A program made the position numbers and the translations under genes. A stretch of DNA of 64,000 nt from Bacteroidota bacterium (GTDB taxonomy: Bacteria; Bacteroidota; Ignavibacteria; Kryptoniales; JAKASW01), in the NCBI GenBank assembly GCA_021845665.1, contig JAJZVO010000003.1, forward strand, positions 62,001 to 126,000, read 5' to 3'. Shown one piece after another: positions 33,992 to 43,423 of the stretch. Under the pieces are notes generated by a model, which saw only the letters and a program-made list of their open reading frames with translations, was not told the origin of the DNA and did no database searches. Position 1 is the first letter of the stretch. Each line of letters begins with the position of its first letter.

Positions 33992-35074
33992 TTAGCGTTG
34001 TATTCTAGCCGAGCCGCCTTTGGCAAATGCGCGAACCTGGTCCACGGTGGCCATAGTCGTGTCGCCGGGGAAGGTCGTCAGCAAAGCGCCGTGAGCCCAG
34101 CCGAGTTTCACTGCTTCCTCCGGAGTTTCGCTGGCAAGCAACCCGTAGAAAAATCCCGATGCGAAACCGTCACCGCCGCCTACGCGGTCGAGCACCTGCA
34201 GGTCCGCCGTCGGCGAAGTGTAGGTCTTCCCGTTGACCCACGCAACCGCTCCCCAACCGTGGTGGTTCGTTGAGTGAACTTCACGGAGAGTCGTGGCAAC
34301 GACCTTCACGTGCGGATACTTCGCAACAACCTTATCTATCATCCCGAAAAAAGTAGTCGGGTCGAGCGTCGATTTAGAAGCCACCTCGGGCCCCGGTATA
34401 CCCAGCCCCTTTTGGAGATCTTCCTCGTTACCTACAAGAACGTCGACGTTCTCAACAATACGAGCTATGACTTCCACGGCTTTCTTCTGTCCACCCCAGA
34501 TGTTCCAGAGCTTCTCGCGAAAATTCAAATCGAAACTCGTCATTGCGCCCGCCTTCTTAGCAGCCTTCATTCCCTCGATGATCAGCTCGCCGGTGGTCTC
34601 GGAAAGCGCCGCAAAAATTCCGCCGCTATGGAACCAGCGGACTCCGCCCGCCAATATCGCATTCCAGTCGAAGTCGCCTGGCCTGAGCTGAGCCGCCGCT
34701 TCGTTGGAGCGATTGTAGAAAACGACGGGAGGTCTGATCCCGTGTCCCATGTCGCTGTACACGGTCGCCATGTTCGGGCCATTCACGCCGTTGTGCTTGA
34801 AACGTCTGTAGAACGGCTTCACGCCCATCGCCCTCACGCGCTCAGCTATGAGATCCCCGATGGGGTAATCGACCATTGCCGACACTATGCCTGTGTTGAG
34901 CTGGAAACAGTCCGAGAGGTTCGCGGCCACATTGAATTCGCCGCCACTGACATGGATCCTACACTCAGTGGCTTTACGAAACGGGATTATGCCCGGGTCG
35001 AGCCTGTGAACGAGCGCGCCGAGCGAAACAAAATCAAGCGCACCCTTCTGCGGTATACTCAAATCATTACTCAT
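33992..35074 (-). CDS. kdgK: PfkB-family sugar kinase, probably 2-keto-3-deoxygluconate kinase
   Basis: 360 aa. PfkB signature 1 HVSGGEFNVAANLSDCFQLN and signature 2 LDRVGGGDGFASGFFYGLLA with the catalytic Asp; VDVLVGNEEDLQKGLGI also conserved. The N-terminal lid and SFDLNFREKLW are most like KDG kinases. It would phosphorylate 2-keto-3-deoxygluconate, the product of glucuronate or gluconate breakdown, fitting the neighbouring gnd and LarA-like genes and the GH67 enzyme at 10-12 kb. Substrate assignment is inference; other PfkB sugar kinases are possible. Confidence 0.8.
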   Translation of the reverse strand: MSNDLSIPQKGALDFVSLGALVHRLDPGIIPFRKATECRIHVSGGEFNVAANLSDCFQLNTGIVSAMVDYPIGDLIAERVRAMGVKPFYRRFKHNGVNGPNMATVYSDMGHGIRPPVVFYNRSNEAAAQLRPGDFDWNAILAGGVRWFHSGGIFAALSETTGELIIEGMKAAKKAGAMTSFDLNFREKLWNIWGGQKKAVEVIARIVENVDVLVGNEEDLQKGLGIPGPEVASKSTLDPTTFFGMIDKVVAKYPHVKVVATTLREVHSTNHHGWGAVAWVNGKTYTSPTADLQVLDRVGGGDGFASGFFYGLLASETPEEAVKLGWAHGALLTTFPGDTTMATVDQVRAFAKGGSARIQR

Positions 35075-35132
35075 ATAAAATTCCTGTTTGTCTTTTTGTA
35101 GTCGGGTTTCAATACACGTTTCGAGTTTTCAT

Positions 35133-36587
35133 TCAAGCCAGGTAAGTCGACGAAGCCGTTTCTCCGCCGCGCCCGGTCCAGTTCGTGTGGAAGAACTCAC
35201 CGCGGGGCTTATCGACCCTTTCGTACTGGTGCGCGCCGAAATAGTCTCTCTGAGCCTGGAGAAGATTCGCCGGGAGGCGCGAGTTCCTTACACCGTCGAA
35301 GTAGCTCAAAGCCGTCGAGAAGGCCGGCACCCAGATCCCGTTCATCACCGCCGTCGAGACAACTCTCCGCCAGCCGTCCTGTGACTGCTCGATCTTCTCT
35401 TTAAAGAAAGGATCCAGCAAAAGGTTGCTGAGGTCCGGATTTTTGTCGAAGGCTTCCTTTATCTTTCCGAGGAAAATGCTGCGGATGATACAGCCGCCTC
35501 TCCAGAGAAGTGCGATTCCGCCGTAGTTCAGGTTCCACTTGTATTCTTCGGCGGCGGCGCGAAGTAGCGTGAATCCCTGTGCGTATGATACGATCTTGGA
35601 CGCGTACAATGCTTTTTCGAGATCGTCGAGGAACGCCTTCTTATCGCCCTTGAACGAGGGCTTTGGCCCGTGCAGGACTTTCGATGCTTCGACTCTCTCT
35701 TCCTTCATCGCGGACAGACAGCGTCCGTAGACGGCCTCGCTGATCAGCGTCAGAGGAATTCCGAGATCGAGAGAGGTCTCGCTCGTCCATTTGCCAGTCC
35801 CCTTCTGACCGGCCGTATCCAGGATCTTGTCGACCAGCGGTTTACCATCGCTGTCCTTGAAGCCGAGTATGTCCCTCGTAATTTCGATCAGGTAGCTGTT
35901 CAGATCGCCAGTGTTCCATTTCTTGAACACCTCGTGCATTTCATCGGCGCCCATACCGAGAAGCTCATTCATAATCTGGTAGGCTTCCGTGATGAGCTGC
36001 ATGTCCCCGTATTCGATGCCGTTGTGTACCATCTTGACGAAATGGCCGGCTCCGTCGCTTCCGACCCAATCGCAGCAAGGAGTGCCGTCCTCGACTTTCG
36101 CCGCTATAGATTGAAAGATCGGCTTGACGTGAGGCCACGCGTTCGGCGAACCGCCGGGCATGATCGAGGGCCCTTTCAGGGCGCCCTCTTCGCCGCCCGA
36201 AACTCCGGTGCCGATGTACTGCAAACCTTTACTCTCAAGGTATTTTGTCCTGCGGATCGTATCCGGGTAATGCGAATTACCGCCGTCGATTACTATGTCC
36301 CCTTTCTCGAGGTGTGGGACGAGCAGCTCAATAAATTCGTCTACCGGCTTCCCGGCCTTAACCATCAGCATTACTTTTCGCGGCGCCTTCAGGGAAGAGA
36401 CAAACTCTTCGATGCTGTGAGTGCCGATGATATTCTTTCCCTTCGCCCGGCCCGTTATGAAATGATCGACCTTTTCAACTGTACGATTGAACACCGCGAC
36501 GGTGAAGCCCCTGCTCTCGATATTCAGCACGAGATTTTCGCCCATTACCGCGAGCCCGATTAAACCGATATCTGCTTTTTGTGACAT
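35133..36587 (-). CDS. gnd: 6-phosphogluconate dehydrogenase, decarboxylating
   Basis: 484 aa, full length. NADP-binding IGLIGLAVMGENLVLNIESR, substrate loop GVSGGEEGALKGPSIMPGG, catalytic Lys/His in GAGHFVKMVHNGIEYGDMQL and C-terminal NWTGRGGETASSTY. Oxidises 6-phosphogluconate to ribulose 5-phosphate with NADPH. Lies between the KDG kinase and the LarA-like gene on the same strand with short gaps. Confidence 0.97.
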   Translation of the reverse strand: MSQKADIGLIGLAVMGENLVLNIESRGFTVAVFNRTVEKVDHFITGRAKGKNIIGTHSIEEFVSSLKAPRKVMLMVKAGKPVDEFIELLVPHLEKGDIVIDGGNSHYPDTIRRTKYLESKGLQYIGTGVSGGEEGALKGPSIMPGGSPNAWPHVKPIFQSIAAKVEDGTPCCDWVGSDGAGHFVKMVHNGIEYGDMQLITEAYQIMNELLGMGADEMHEVFKKWNTGDLNSYLIEITRDILGFKDSDGKPLVDKILDTAGQKGTGKWTSETSLDLGIPLTLISEAVYGRCLSAMKEERVEASKVLHGPKPSFKGDKKAFLDDLEKALYASKIVSYAQGFTLLRAAAEEYKWNLNYGGIALLWRGGCIIRSIFLGKIKEAFDKNPDLSNLLLDPFFKEKIEQSQDGWRRVVSTAVMNGIWVPAFSTALSYFDGVRNSRLPANLLQAQRDYFGAHQYERVDKPRGEFFHTNWTGRGGETASSTYLA

Positions 36588-36663
36588 ATTGGTCTTCCTT
36601 CTGAGTTAAGAATTTAAAGCCCGTTTTTCCAATGACAGAATGGTAAACATGGTTATCGATTAT

Positions 36664-37935
36664 CTATTTGAAACGATCTTTGTGTGAACATAATCCGAGG
36701 GCAGGATTTGAAATGTAAAATACCTCTTCCCCATCCGCCAACGTATTAACTCCATCTCTCAACTTTTCCGGATCATACCGTTTCGTCATGGTTTCCAGGT
36801 CGCCGAATTTAAAATTCACCCCTTCCACTTCTCTCTTCGTCAAATGGCCCGGGCAATAGGTTATTGAGAATCTGCCTTCGGATGAACCGTGTATCAGATG
36901 CGCCGCCGCACTCAGGTTCGATTCGAGGTCATCGTTTTGTTTCACGAGATCAAGTACCCTGGGCGTACCTACGTAGCCATACTTGCGGATAAGCTCGTCA
37001 ATCTTTTTGTCTTCGCCGAACGTATTGAGACCCGGCGCCAGGACGATCAGTTCTCCGCCGTCCGCGATCGCCATGCGCGTGCGGTAGACCGACTTGTTGC
37101 CGAGCCATGTGGATTTGAATTCGGTCGGATCGAGATATACCACGACTTTCCTCAAGGGCTTCTCAACCATGAAGAAGTTGACTTTGAGCGAGAGCTCCGC
37201 GGCTTTGTTGAAACATTCCAGGTCATCGCCGATGTAGAGTCCCCTGACGACGTTATTGCTATTCTCGTCCTTGTCGATGACAGTCAGCACATATAGTATC
37301 GGGAGGTGTTTCGCAAAATGATCCGAACCGTAATTAAGAACTCTCTTTACAGGCGTATCAGCTCGTCCCATTATCTTTTCCATCCCGTACGCCGCACCGA
37401 GAAAATGAGACTTGTTGATCCCTTCTTTCCCGCCTGTACCTATGAAAACGTTTTTGTTATGATTGGCCATCCCGATCACTTCGTGTGGGACGACCTGCCC
37501 GATCGAAAGGATGAGATCGTGTCCACCCTGGGAGACGAGCTTGTCCACCTGGATCGGTATCGGGTAGTCCACAACTCCGCCCGAAATTTCGCGCACATAC
37601 TCCGGAGGCACTTCACCGAGAGTCACGAAACCGTTTCTCCAATCATGAATACGAAACAGACTCTTGGGAGTGTTGCCGTACATCATTTCAATTTCACCCT
37701 CCGTCATCGGGACGTGAGTGCCGGTGGATGGGATTATATCTGTGAGCTTCTCACCGTAATACGACCATGCGAGCTCCGTTAAGACACCCGCCTTAGAATG
37801 GAGCCTGGTGATGTCCGGCGGGATGGCAACGACTTTATTACGGGCTCCCAGCTTGCCAAGAGCGTCGAACAGTCCCCTCTCCAAATCATCGCGGGTGAGA
37901 TTCGAATTCGGTGACCCTTTAGAGTAGAATAACAT
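36664..37935 (-). CDS. LarA-like (DUF2088) 2-hydroxy-acid racemase/epimerase
   Basis: 423 aa. LarA-type motifs: STGTHVPMTEGEIEMMYGN, SIGQVVPHEVIGMANHNKNV, FIGTGGKEGINKSHFLG (Lys that binds the nickel-pincer cofactor in lactate racemase) and YGSDHFAKHLPILYVLTV. LarA homologues include lactate and malate racemases and a gluconate 2-epimerase. With gnd and a KDG kinase downstream, an aldonate epimerase is a reasonable guess. The cofactor genes larB/larC/larE are not in the window. Confidence 0.8.
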   Translation of the reverse strand: MLFYSKGSPNSNLTRDDLERGLFDALGKLGARNKVVAIPPDITRLHSKAGVLTELAWSYYGEKLTDIIPSTGTHVPMTEGEIEMMYGNTPKSLFRIHDWRNGFVTLGEVPPEYVREISGGVVDYPIPIQVDKLVSQGGHDLILSIGQVVPHEVIGMANHNKNVFIGTGGKEGINKSHFLGAAYGMEKIMGRADTPVKRVLNYGSDHFAKHLPILYVLTVIDKDENSNNVVRGLYIGDDLECFNKAAELSLKVNFFMVEKPLRKVVVYLDPTEFKSTWLGNKSVYRTRMAIADGGELIVLAPGLNTFGEDKKIDELIRKYGYVGTPRVLDLVKQNDDLESNLSAAAHLIHGSSEGRFSITYCPGHLTKREVEGVNFKFGDLETMTKRYDPEKLRDGVNTLADGEEVFYISNPALGLCSHKDRFK

Positions 37936-38172
37936 AATCTGACTTCCTAGATAGCTCTTTTACGAATCAACTTTCCTTGATACTTCGGCGAATATTAATT
38001 CACGGAAGCTGACTGGATAACCCGGGAGACTGAGAAAGAAATGGCTTTGTAGTTGGCGCAAACGCCCGGGAAAACCCTCAAAACACGCTATTTCTGCAAA
38101 GTTATCGATGACTTTATCGGTTATCAAATTGCCGATTTCCTCTCAAATAATCAAGCGGTTTTCTGCCGGACA

Positions 38173-38201
38173 TTGAATTAATTCCTGTCATGACTTTATA
38201 T
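38173..38201 (+). promoter_or_regulatory. Sigma-70-like promoter of the 38223 gene
   Basis: TTGAAT (38173-38178), 17 bases, TTATAT (38196-38201), placing transcription start a few bases before the AAAAAGGAT ribosome-binding site and the ATG at 38223. Confidence 0.5.
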
Positions 38202-38222
38202 TGTGAAAAAGGATTTCGCGAA

Positions 38223-38516
38223 ATGGCAAGAGCAGTAAAAAGCAGAAGGACTGAGCGGCACAAGAAATCTAAGATCCAGGCCGAGATGCCGTTCAACCGT
38301 ACAAACTACATCATCGTCATCGCGGGTGCAGCTTTGGTCATTGCCACTTTCATCCTCCTTGCCACTAACGACACCGTGTACGGTTTCATACCTCTGGATG
38401 TCGTACCGATTCTCCTCTTCATCGGTTACCTTGTAATCGTTCCGATAGGAATCATGTACCGGGGAAAGAAGAAGACGGGCGAACCTTCCAAGGCCCCGGC
38501 TGAGCCTGCAAAGTAG
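38223..38516 (+). CDS. Small two-span membrane protein, DUF3098-like
   Basis: 97 aa from ATG 38223. Basic N-terminus (MARAVKSRRTERHKKSKIQA), FNRTNY, then two membrane helices (IIVIAGAALVIATFILLAT and VVPILLFIGYLVIVPIGIMY) and a Lys/Pro/Ala-rich tail. The layout resembles the short DUF3098-like proteins of Bacteroidota; function unknown. Single plus-strand gene with its own promoter, convergent with hemL. Confidence 0.6.
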   Translation: MARAVKSRRTERHKKSKIQAEMPFNRTNYIIVIAGAALVIATFILLATNDTVYGFIPLDVVPILLFIGYLVIVPIGIMYRGKKKTGEPSKAPAEPAK

Positions 38517-38560
38517 TTCGGAAGCCCTCCGCAGAATTTTTTCCAAGACAAGCCCGTCTG

Positions 38561-39859
38561 TCATCTGACAGCCAGTAGCGAATCATAATTCGCGGCAACT
38601 GTCTTTTCAATATCTCTTTCTGTATGTGCGGCCGAGATGAATGCCGCCTCGAACTGAGACGGGGGGAGATAAATTCCACGTCTTAGCATTTCGCCGTAGT
38701 ACGCGGCAAACTTTTCAGTGTCGCAGCCGAGTGCCGATTGAAAGTCGCGGACTTCGTTCGCCGTGAAGAAAAGCGTAAACATCGAACCGGCCCTGTTGAG
38801 TCTGTAATTCAATCCCAGCTCGATTAGATTTTCACTGATACCATCCTCAAGCAACTTCCCGAGCCTTTCCAAACGTTTGTAGATGCTTTTCTGTTTGTCG
38901 AGAATCCTAAGCTGCGCCAACCCTGCCGCCATCGCCAGCGGATTACCCGAAAGTGTACCGGCCTGATACACCGGCCCATCAGGAGAAACACTTCTCATTA
39001 TTTCGCTTCGTCCGCCGTAAGCACCTACCGGAAGACCGCCGCCGATTATTTTACCAAATGTGGTGAGGTCGGGTCTTATGCCGAATATTTCCTGTGCGCC
39101 GCCCCTCGCAAGGCGAAAGCCCGTCATGACTTCATCGAGGATCAAAAGAGCGTTGTTCGAATGCGCGATATCCAATAGTCCGGGCAAAAATCCGTCCACA
39201 GGATTGACCACCCCCATGTTGCCGACTACAGGCTCGACAATTATCGCGGCAATCTCACCCGGGTTATCCTCGAAGAGCCTCTTGACCGATTCAAAGTTGT
39301 TGAATTCCGCGACCAGTGTCTTGGAGGCAAGTTCTTTCGGAACGCCTGGCGAGTCCGGTGTCCCGAATGTTGTGGCCCCCGAACCCGCTTTAATCAGGAA
39401 GCTGTCGAAGTGCCCGTGATAACATCCGGCGAATTTGACGATCTTCTCGCGGTTGGTGAACGCACGAGCTACGCGCACCGCACTCATCGTCGCTTCGGTG
39501 CCGCTGTTTACCATCCGCACGACTTCTACCGAAGGCATCATTTTTCTTACCTGCTTAGCCATCTCGACCTCTGATGCGGTCGGTGCACCGAAGCTCGTCC
39601 CGCTCGAAGCCGATTTCTTTACCGCTGAGACGACCGCGGGATGCGCATGTCCGAGTATCATCGGCCCCCATGAGCCGACGTAGTCGATGAACCTGTTACC
39701 GTCGACATCGTAAATATATGCCCCCTTTGCCCTGCTAATGAAAAGTGGGTCCCGCTTCACGGATCTAAACGCTCTTACCGGAGAGTTGACTCCGCCGGGG
39801 AGATATTTCTTCGCTTCCGAAAAAAGCTTACTGCTTTTCTTAGTGTTGAGGTCTTTCAT
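38561..39859 (-). CDS. hemL: Glutamate-1-semialdehyde 2,1-aminomutase
   Basis: 432 aa. Converts glutamate-1-semialdehyde to 5-aminolevulinate, step after HemA in the C5 route. PLP Lys in TTFGKIIGGGLPVGAYGGR; VNSGTEATMSAVRVARAFTN, AGCYHGHFDSFLIKAGSG and LILDEVMTGFRLA are diagnostic. Ends with TGA after the natural C-terminus, showing that TGA is a normal stop in this genome. Last gene of the heme region, separated from hemB by the epimerase. Confidence 0.97.
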   Translation of the reverse strand: MKDLNTKKSSKLFSEAKKYLPGGVNSPVRAFRSVKRDPLFISRAKGAYIYDVDGNRFIDYVGSWGPMILGHAHPAVVSAVKKSASSGTSFGAPTASEVEMAKQVRKMMPSVEVVRMVNSGTEATMSAVRVARAFTNREKIVKFAGCYHGHFDSFLIKAGSGATTFGTPDSPGVPKELASKTLVAEFNNFESVKRLFEDNPGEIAAIIVEPVVGNMGVVNPVDGFLPGLLDIAHSNNALLILDEVMTGFRLARGGAQEIFGIRPDLTTFGKIIGGGLPVGAYGGRSEIMRSVSPDGPVYQAGTLSGNPLAMAAGLAQLRILDKQKSIYKRLERLGKLLEDGISENLIELGLNYRLNRAGSMFTLFFTANEVRDFQSALGCDTEKFAAYYGEMLRRGIYLPPSQFEAAFISAAHTERDIEKTVAANYDSLLAVR

Positions 39860-39985
39860 GAATTCTCCTTTAGATTCCTACGGTCTCAAACCAATGAGCA
39901 AGACCAACCAGAATACCGGATCGTCTCTGCGGGCGAGGCGTTTTTAAATCGCCAAGCCTTAAGAAGTATCTACGCTGTTTTAAAT

Positions 39986-40969
39986 TCACATCAGGCCGTT
40001 CGCGACGTACCAATCGTATGACTTCCTGATGGCTTCCATAATAGGTCTCGGCTTATATCCCAGCTCATGTATGGCTTTCTCCGATGAAAAATAATGCGGT
40101 AGCGTCGCGCTTACAACGTGAGCCCTGGTCAGGACCGGAGGTTTGCCGGTGAAGCCGGAGAAAAGCTCAAGCAATGATGCGGCACCGCGCGCGACGGTTA
40201 GCGGGACATGAATACTCGGTTGAGGGGCTCCGACTACAGCGCAAATCTTCCCGAAGAGTTCCTTAAATGTGATATTCTCGCTCCCCAGGACGTATCTATC
40301 TCCGCTCTTTCCAAATCTCAATGCGGCTATTTCACCATCCACAACTTCATCGGCTCCGACTGAGCACATCCCACCCGACACATACGGGACGACCTTCATA
40401 CCCTTCAGCACTTTCAACAAAACTCCGGAGTGCATATAAACGTCCCTTTGCCCCATGATAGAACCTGGATTCACAATGACCGCATCAAGCCCACGATCGA
40501 GCCCTTTCTTGATCTCCAATTCACCGTAGTGCTTGCTGTCGCCATACGCTACACCGTATTTGAATCGGTTGTACCCGACATTCTCGTCGGCAACATCTCC
40601 TGCCGACGGGATGCCAATCACGGCGACCGAACTGGTGTGCACAAGTCTCTTCACGCCGGTTTTTAGAGCGGCATTCACGACGCTCCGCACGCCGTCCACA
40701 TTTACACGAAAGAGCTGCTCGCGGAGCCTGTTGTCGAAACTCACCAGCCCGGCTGTATGGAAGACATAGTCCGCTCGTTCCATCAATTTAGTCAAACCTG
40801 CTTCGTCGAGTATGTCGCCCTTGACAATCCTGCCTTCGAACCCGTTCAGCCCCAGTAAATTTGACTTCTCACGGACCATACCGACAACTTCGTAGTCGAG
40901 TTCGTTCAGCTTATGACATAGATTTGCCCCTATCAACCCGTTTGCCCCTGTTACAAAGACTCTTTCCAT
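39986..40969 (-). CDS. NAD(P)-dependent epimerase/dehydratase-type SDR (dihydroflavonol-reductase-like)
   Basis: 327 aa from ATG 40969 (RVFVTGANGLIGANLCHKL, Rossmann). Catalytic YxxxK in VAYGDSKHYGELEIKKG; DYVFHTAGLVSFDNRLREQL and HTSSVAVIG also fit extended SDRs of the dihydroflavonol-4-reductase-like group. Substrate unknown, perhaps a sugar nucleotide or lipid ketone. It sits between hemB and hemL in the same direction, but nothing ties it to heme synthesis. Confidence 0.82.
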   Translation of the reverse strand: MERVFVTGANGLIGANLCHKLNELDYEVVGMVREKSNLLGLNGFEGRIVKGDILDEAGLTKLMERADYVFHTAGLVSFDNRLREQLFRVNVDGVRSVVNAALKTGVKRLVHTSSVAVIGIPSAGDVADENVGYNRFKYGVAYGDSKHYGELEIKKGLDRGLDAVIVNPGSIMGQRDVYMHSGVLLKVLKGMKVVPYVSGGMCSVGADEVVDGEIAALRFGKSGDRYVLGSENITFKELFGKICAVVGAPQPSIHVPLTVARGAASLLELFSGFTGKPPVLTRAHVVSATLPHYFSSEKAIHELGYKPRPIMEAIRKSYDWYVANGLM

Positions 40970-40983
40970 CACAATTCCGGACC

Positions 40984-41030
40984 TGCGGAAATCCGCTCTT
41001 CGACAAATAGAGCGGACTCCGGAAGTCCGC
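40984..41030. repeat. REP-like stacked palindromes between hemB and the epimerase
   Basis: Nested dyads built from GCGGA/TCCGC: GCGGA-AA-TCCGC (40985-40996), TCCGCTCT/AGAGCGGA (40992-40999 with 41009-41016) and GCGGACT-CCGGA-AGTCCGC (41012-41030). It fills almost all of the gap. It could stabilise the upstream heme mRNA segment. No T run, so not a simple terminator. Confidence 0.55.
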
Positions 41031-41034
41031 ACAA

Positions 41035-42054
41035 TCAGATTTTCAGTAGTTTAGCAGCGTCCACGGCGAAATAAGTCATAACGAGATCGGCGCCGGCCCT
41101 CTTTATTGCAGTGAGTGTTTCCATCATGATGCGTTGTTCGTCGAGCCAGCCGTTGCGCGCAGCCGCCTTGATCATTGAATACTCGCCGCTCACCTGGTAC
41201 GCGGCGGTGGGCATCCTGAACTCGTTCTTCACTCGGTAAATGACATCGAGATATGCGAGCGCGGGCTTCACCATCACGATGTCGGCTCCTTCGTCTATAT
41301 CTAGAGCCACTTCCCTGATAGCTTCGTTCGTATTTGCCGGATCCATCTGGTGACTCTTCCTGTCGCCGAACTGCGGCGTTGACTCCGCCGCATCCCTGAA
41401 TGGTCCGTAAAAACCAGAGGCATATTTCGCGGCATAGCTCATTATAGGTGTCGAGGCAAAACCGTTCTCATCAAGGAGAGCCCTGATGGCGGCGACCCGT
41501 CCATCCATCATATCGCTCGGAGCAACCATGTCGGCTCCAGCCTGTACGTGAGTGAGGGATTCCTTCGCGAGAAGGTCGAGTGTCTCATCGTTCAATATTT
41601 CGACTTGTCCCGGCGCGACTTCCCGGAGTATACCGCAATGCCCATGCGATGTGTATTCGCAGAGACAGACATCGGTGATGACGAACAGCTCCGGTATTTG
41701 CTTCTTGAGCTCACGGATCGCCTGTTGTACGATGCCGTTTTCGTCGTAGGCCTCGGAGCCGTACTCGTCCTTGTGAAAAGGTATCCCGAACAGGATGACT
41801 GATTTCACGCCCGCCTTGTAAATGTTCTCACATTCGCGGACAAGTTCATCGACCGAGAGCTGGAATACGTTAGGCATCGAAGAGATTTCCTTGCGTACCT
41901 TCTTCCCGGGCACGACAAACATCGGGTAAATAAAATCAGAAGGCTGAAGAACTGTTTCCCTGACCATTTCCCGTATAGTCTCTGTCATTCTTAGTCTTCT
42001 CATTCTCACCGTCGGGAACCCGGTTTTCTTCTGATATTCCGTCATCGTAATCAT
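41035..42054 (-). CDS. hemB: Delta-aminolevulinic acid dehydratase (porphobilinogen synthase)
   Basis: 339 aa. Schiff-base lysines in [18 protein letters not shown] and [14 protein letters not shown]. The metal loop [15 protein letters not shown] has the Cys pattern of zinc-dependent enzymes. Condenses two 5-aminolevulinate to porphobilinogen. Starts one base after hemG ends, as part of the hemX-A-C-D-E-H-G-B run. Confidence 0.97.
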   Translation of the reverse strand: MITMTEYQKKTGFPTVRMRRLRMTETIREMVRETVLQPSDFIYPMFVVPGKKVRKEISSMPNVFQLSVDELVRECENIYKAGVKSVILFGIPFHKDEYGSEAYDENGIVQQAIRELKKQIPELFVITDVCLCEYTSHGHCGILREVAPGQVEILNDETLDLLAKESLTHVQAGADMVAPSDMMDGRVAAIRALLDENGFASTPIMSYAAKYASGFYGPFRDAAESTPQFGDRKSHQMDPANTNEAIREVALDIDEGADIVMVKPALAYLDVIYRVKNEFRMPTAAYQVSGEYSMIKAAARNGWLDEQRIMMETLTAIKRAGADLVMTYFAVDAAKLLKI

Positions 42055-42055
42055 T

Positions 42056-43417
42056 TCACTTTACTCCTTGCAATATCGATTCGGCGGTCTTCTTCCCGTT
42101 TGCTATGCAATCGGCGACGGAAATACCGTCCTTGTAATTACAGCAAATATAAAAACCCTCATGAAGGGTTTCAACGTGACGCACGGCGTCGATGATGGAG
42201 AGGTGGCCGATATTGTATTGCGGGATCGCGCGTTCCCATTTGCTGACCGCTTGAAAGGCGGGTCGGCCCTCAATCTTCATGAGGCTCGCGTTCTCTTCAT
42301 GCGCAATCTTCGCCACTTCGTCGGCAGAAAGTGCGGCGAGCTTCGGCTGCCGAGATCCACCGATGAAGGTGGTGAACTCCACAAAGCCTTCAGGCGCGCG
42401 ATTCGGGAAAATACTTGAGCTCCAAATCGTCCCGAGTATATTTCGCTTCTCCAGTTCCGGCACGAGGAAGCCGAAGCCTTTCAGGTCGATCTCGACCTGT
42501 TCACGTTTATAGCCGAGCACCGCAACAGCCACGGGTGGATATTTGACTTTCAGGAGCTCGCTGGAAAGCTCCGGAAGCCACGAATTGAGAATCGCGGCTG
42601 CTGCGAAGGCGGGTGTGGAGAGTACAACTCCGTCATACGTCTCGTTCCCGGGTTTTCCATCGGAAATGAAGTTCACGACAAACACTGATGGATCTTTCTT
42701 CACACCGTTCACCGCAGTTCCAAATCTTACCGATCCACCGAGCTCGCCCGCGATAGTGCCTGGCAGAATTCCCATACCGCTCCTGAAAGCAAACAACTTG
42801 GCCGATGCCTTCGCCTTCGTGCCGCGCTTCTTCCTTTCGCGAGATCCTCTAATAGTCCCTTTCAACAGCCCGCCGTACTTCTCTTCCAGCGCGTACAACT
42901 TCGGAAAGGCGGCCCTGACGCTGAGATCCGATGGGTTCCCCGCGTAAACACCGGCGACGAACGGGTCGATCGCGTAATCCAGGAATTCTCTTCCAAGCCT
43001 GCGCGTCACAAAGTCGGCAATCGATTCCTCATGCTCCGCGCGTCCGATGAAGGGTTCGGCAAACAATCTGATTTTTGCCCCTCCGGACCAAAGCTTCGTC
43101 GATATGAACGATCCCGGTCCCGAAGGAAGCGCATGCAAGCGGCCGTCGCGAATGATGAAGCGGTACTTCGAACTCTCATCCGCGTAGACCTTTTCTTCTT
43201 TCATCGAAAGATCAGAAAGCATTTCGTCGATTACAAAATTAGTCTCCGATGTGCTATTAGGACCATTCTCCACAAGGTAGCCGTCGACTGCTTTCGAGCC
43301 GATGGTCCCGCCCGGCACCGTATTTTTTTCGTATACCGTCACTTCCACGCCTCCCTTTTTCAGGAAGTGCGCCGCGGCTAATCCGGATATCCCTGCGCCC
43401 ACGACCGCGATCTTCAT
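42056..43417 (-). CDS. hemG: Protoporphyrinogen/coproporphyrinogen III oxidase, FAD type
   Basis: 453 aa. FAD fold [20 protein letters not shown] at the N-terminus and [20 protein letters not shown] near the end; [12 protein letters not shown] and [20 protein letters not shown] are typical of the HemY/HemG(PPO) flavoenzymes. Either protoporphyrinogen or coproporphyrinogen III could be the substrate. Hem genes for coproporphyrinogen decarboxylation (hemN/hemF/hemQ) are not in the window. Some organisms call this hemY. Confidence 0.93.
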   Translation of the reverse strand: MKIAVVGAGISGLAAAHFLKKGGVEVTVYEKNTVPGGTIGSKAVDGYLVENGPNSTSETNFVIDEMLSDLSMKEEKVYADESSKYRFIIRDGRLHALPSGPGSFISTKLWSGGAKIRLFAEPFIGRAEHEESIADFVTRRLGREFLDYAIDPFVAGVYAGNPSDLSVRAAFPKLYALEEKYGGLLKGTIRGSRERKKRGTKAKASAKLFAFRSGMGILPGTIAGELGGSVRFGTAVNGVKKDPSVFVVNFISDGKPGNETYDGVVLSTPAFAAAAILNSWLPELSSELLKVKYPPVAVAVLGYKREQVEIDLKGFGFLVPELEKRNILGTIWSSSIFPNRAPEGFVEFTTFIGGSRQPKLAALSADEVAKIAHEENASLMKIEGRPAFQAVSKWERAIPQYNIGHLSIIDAVRHVETLHEGFYICCNYKDGISVADCIANGKKTAESILQGVK

Positions 43418-43423
43418 AACTTT

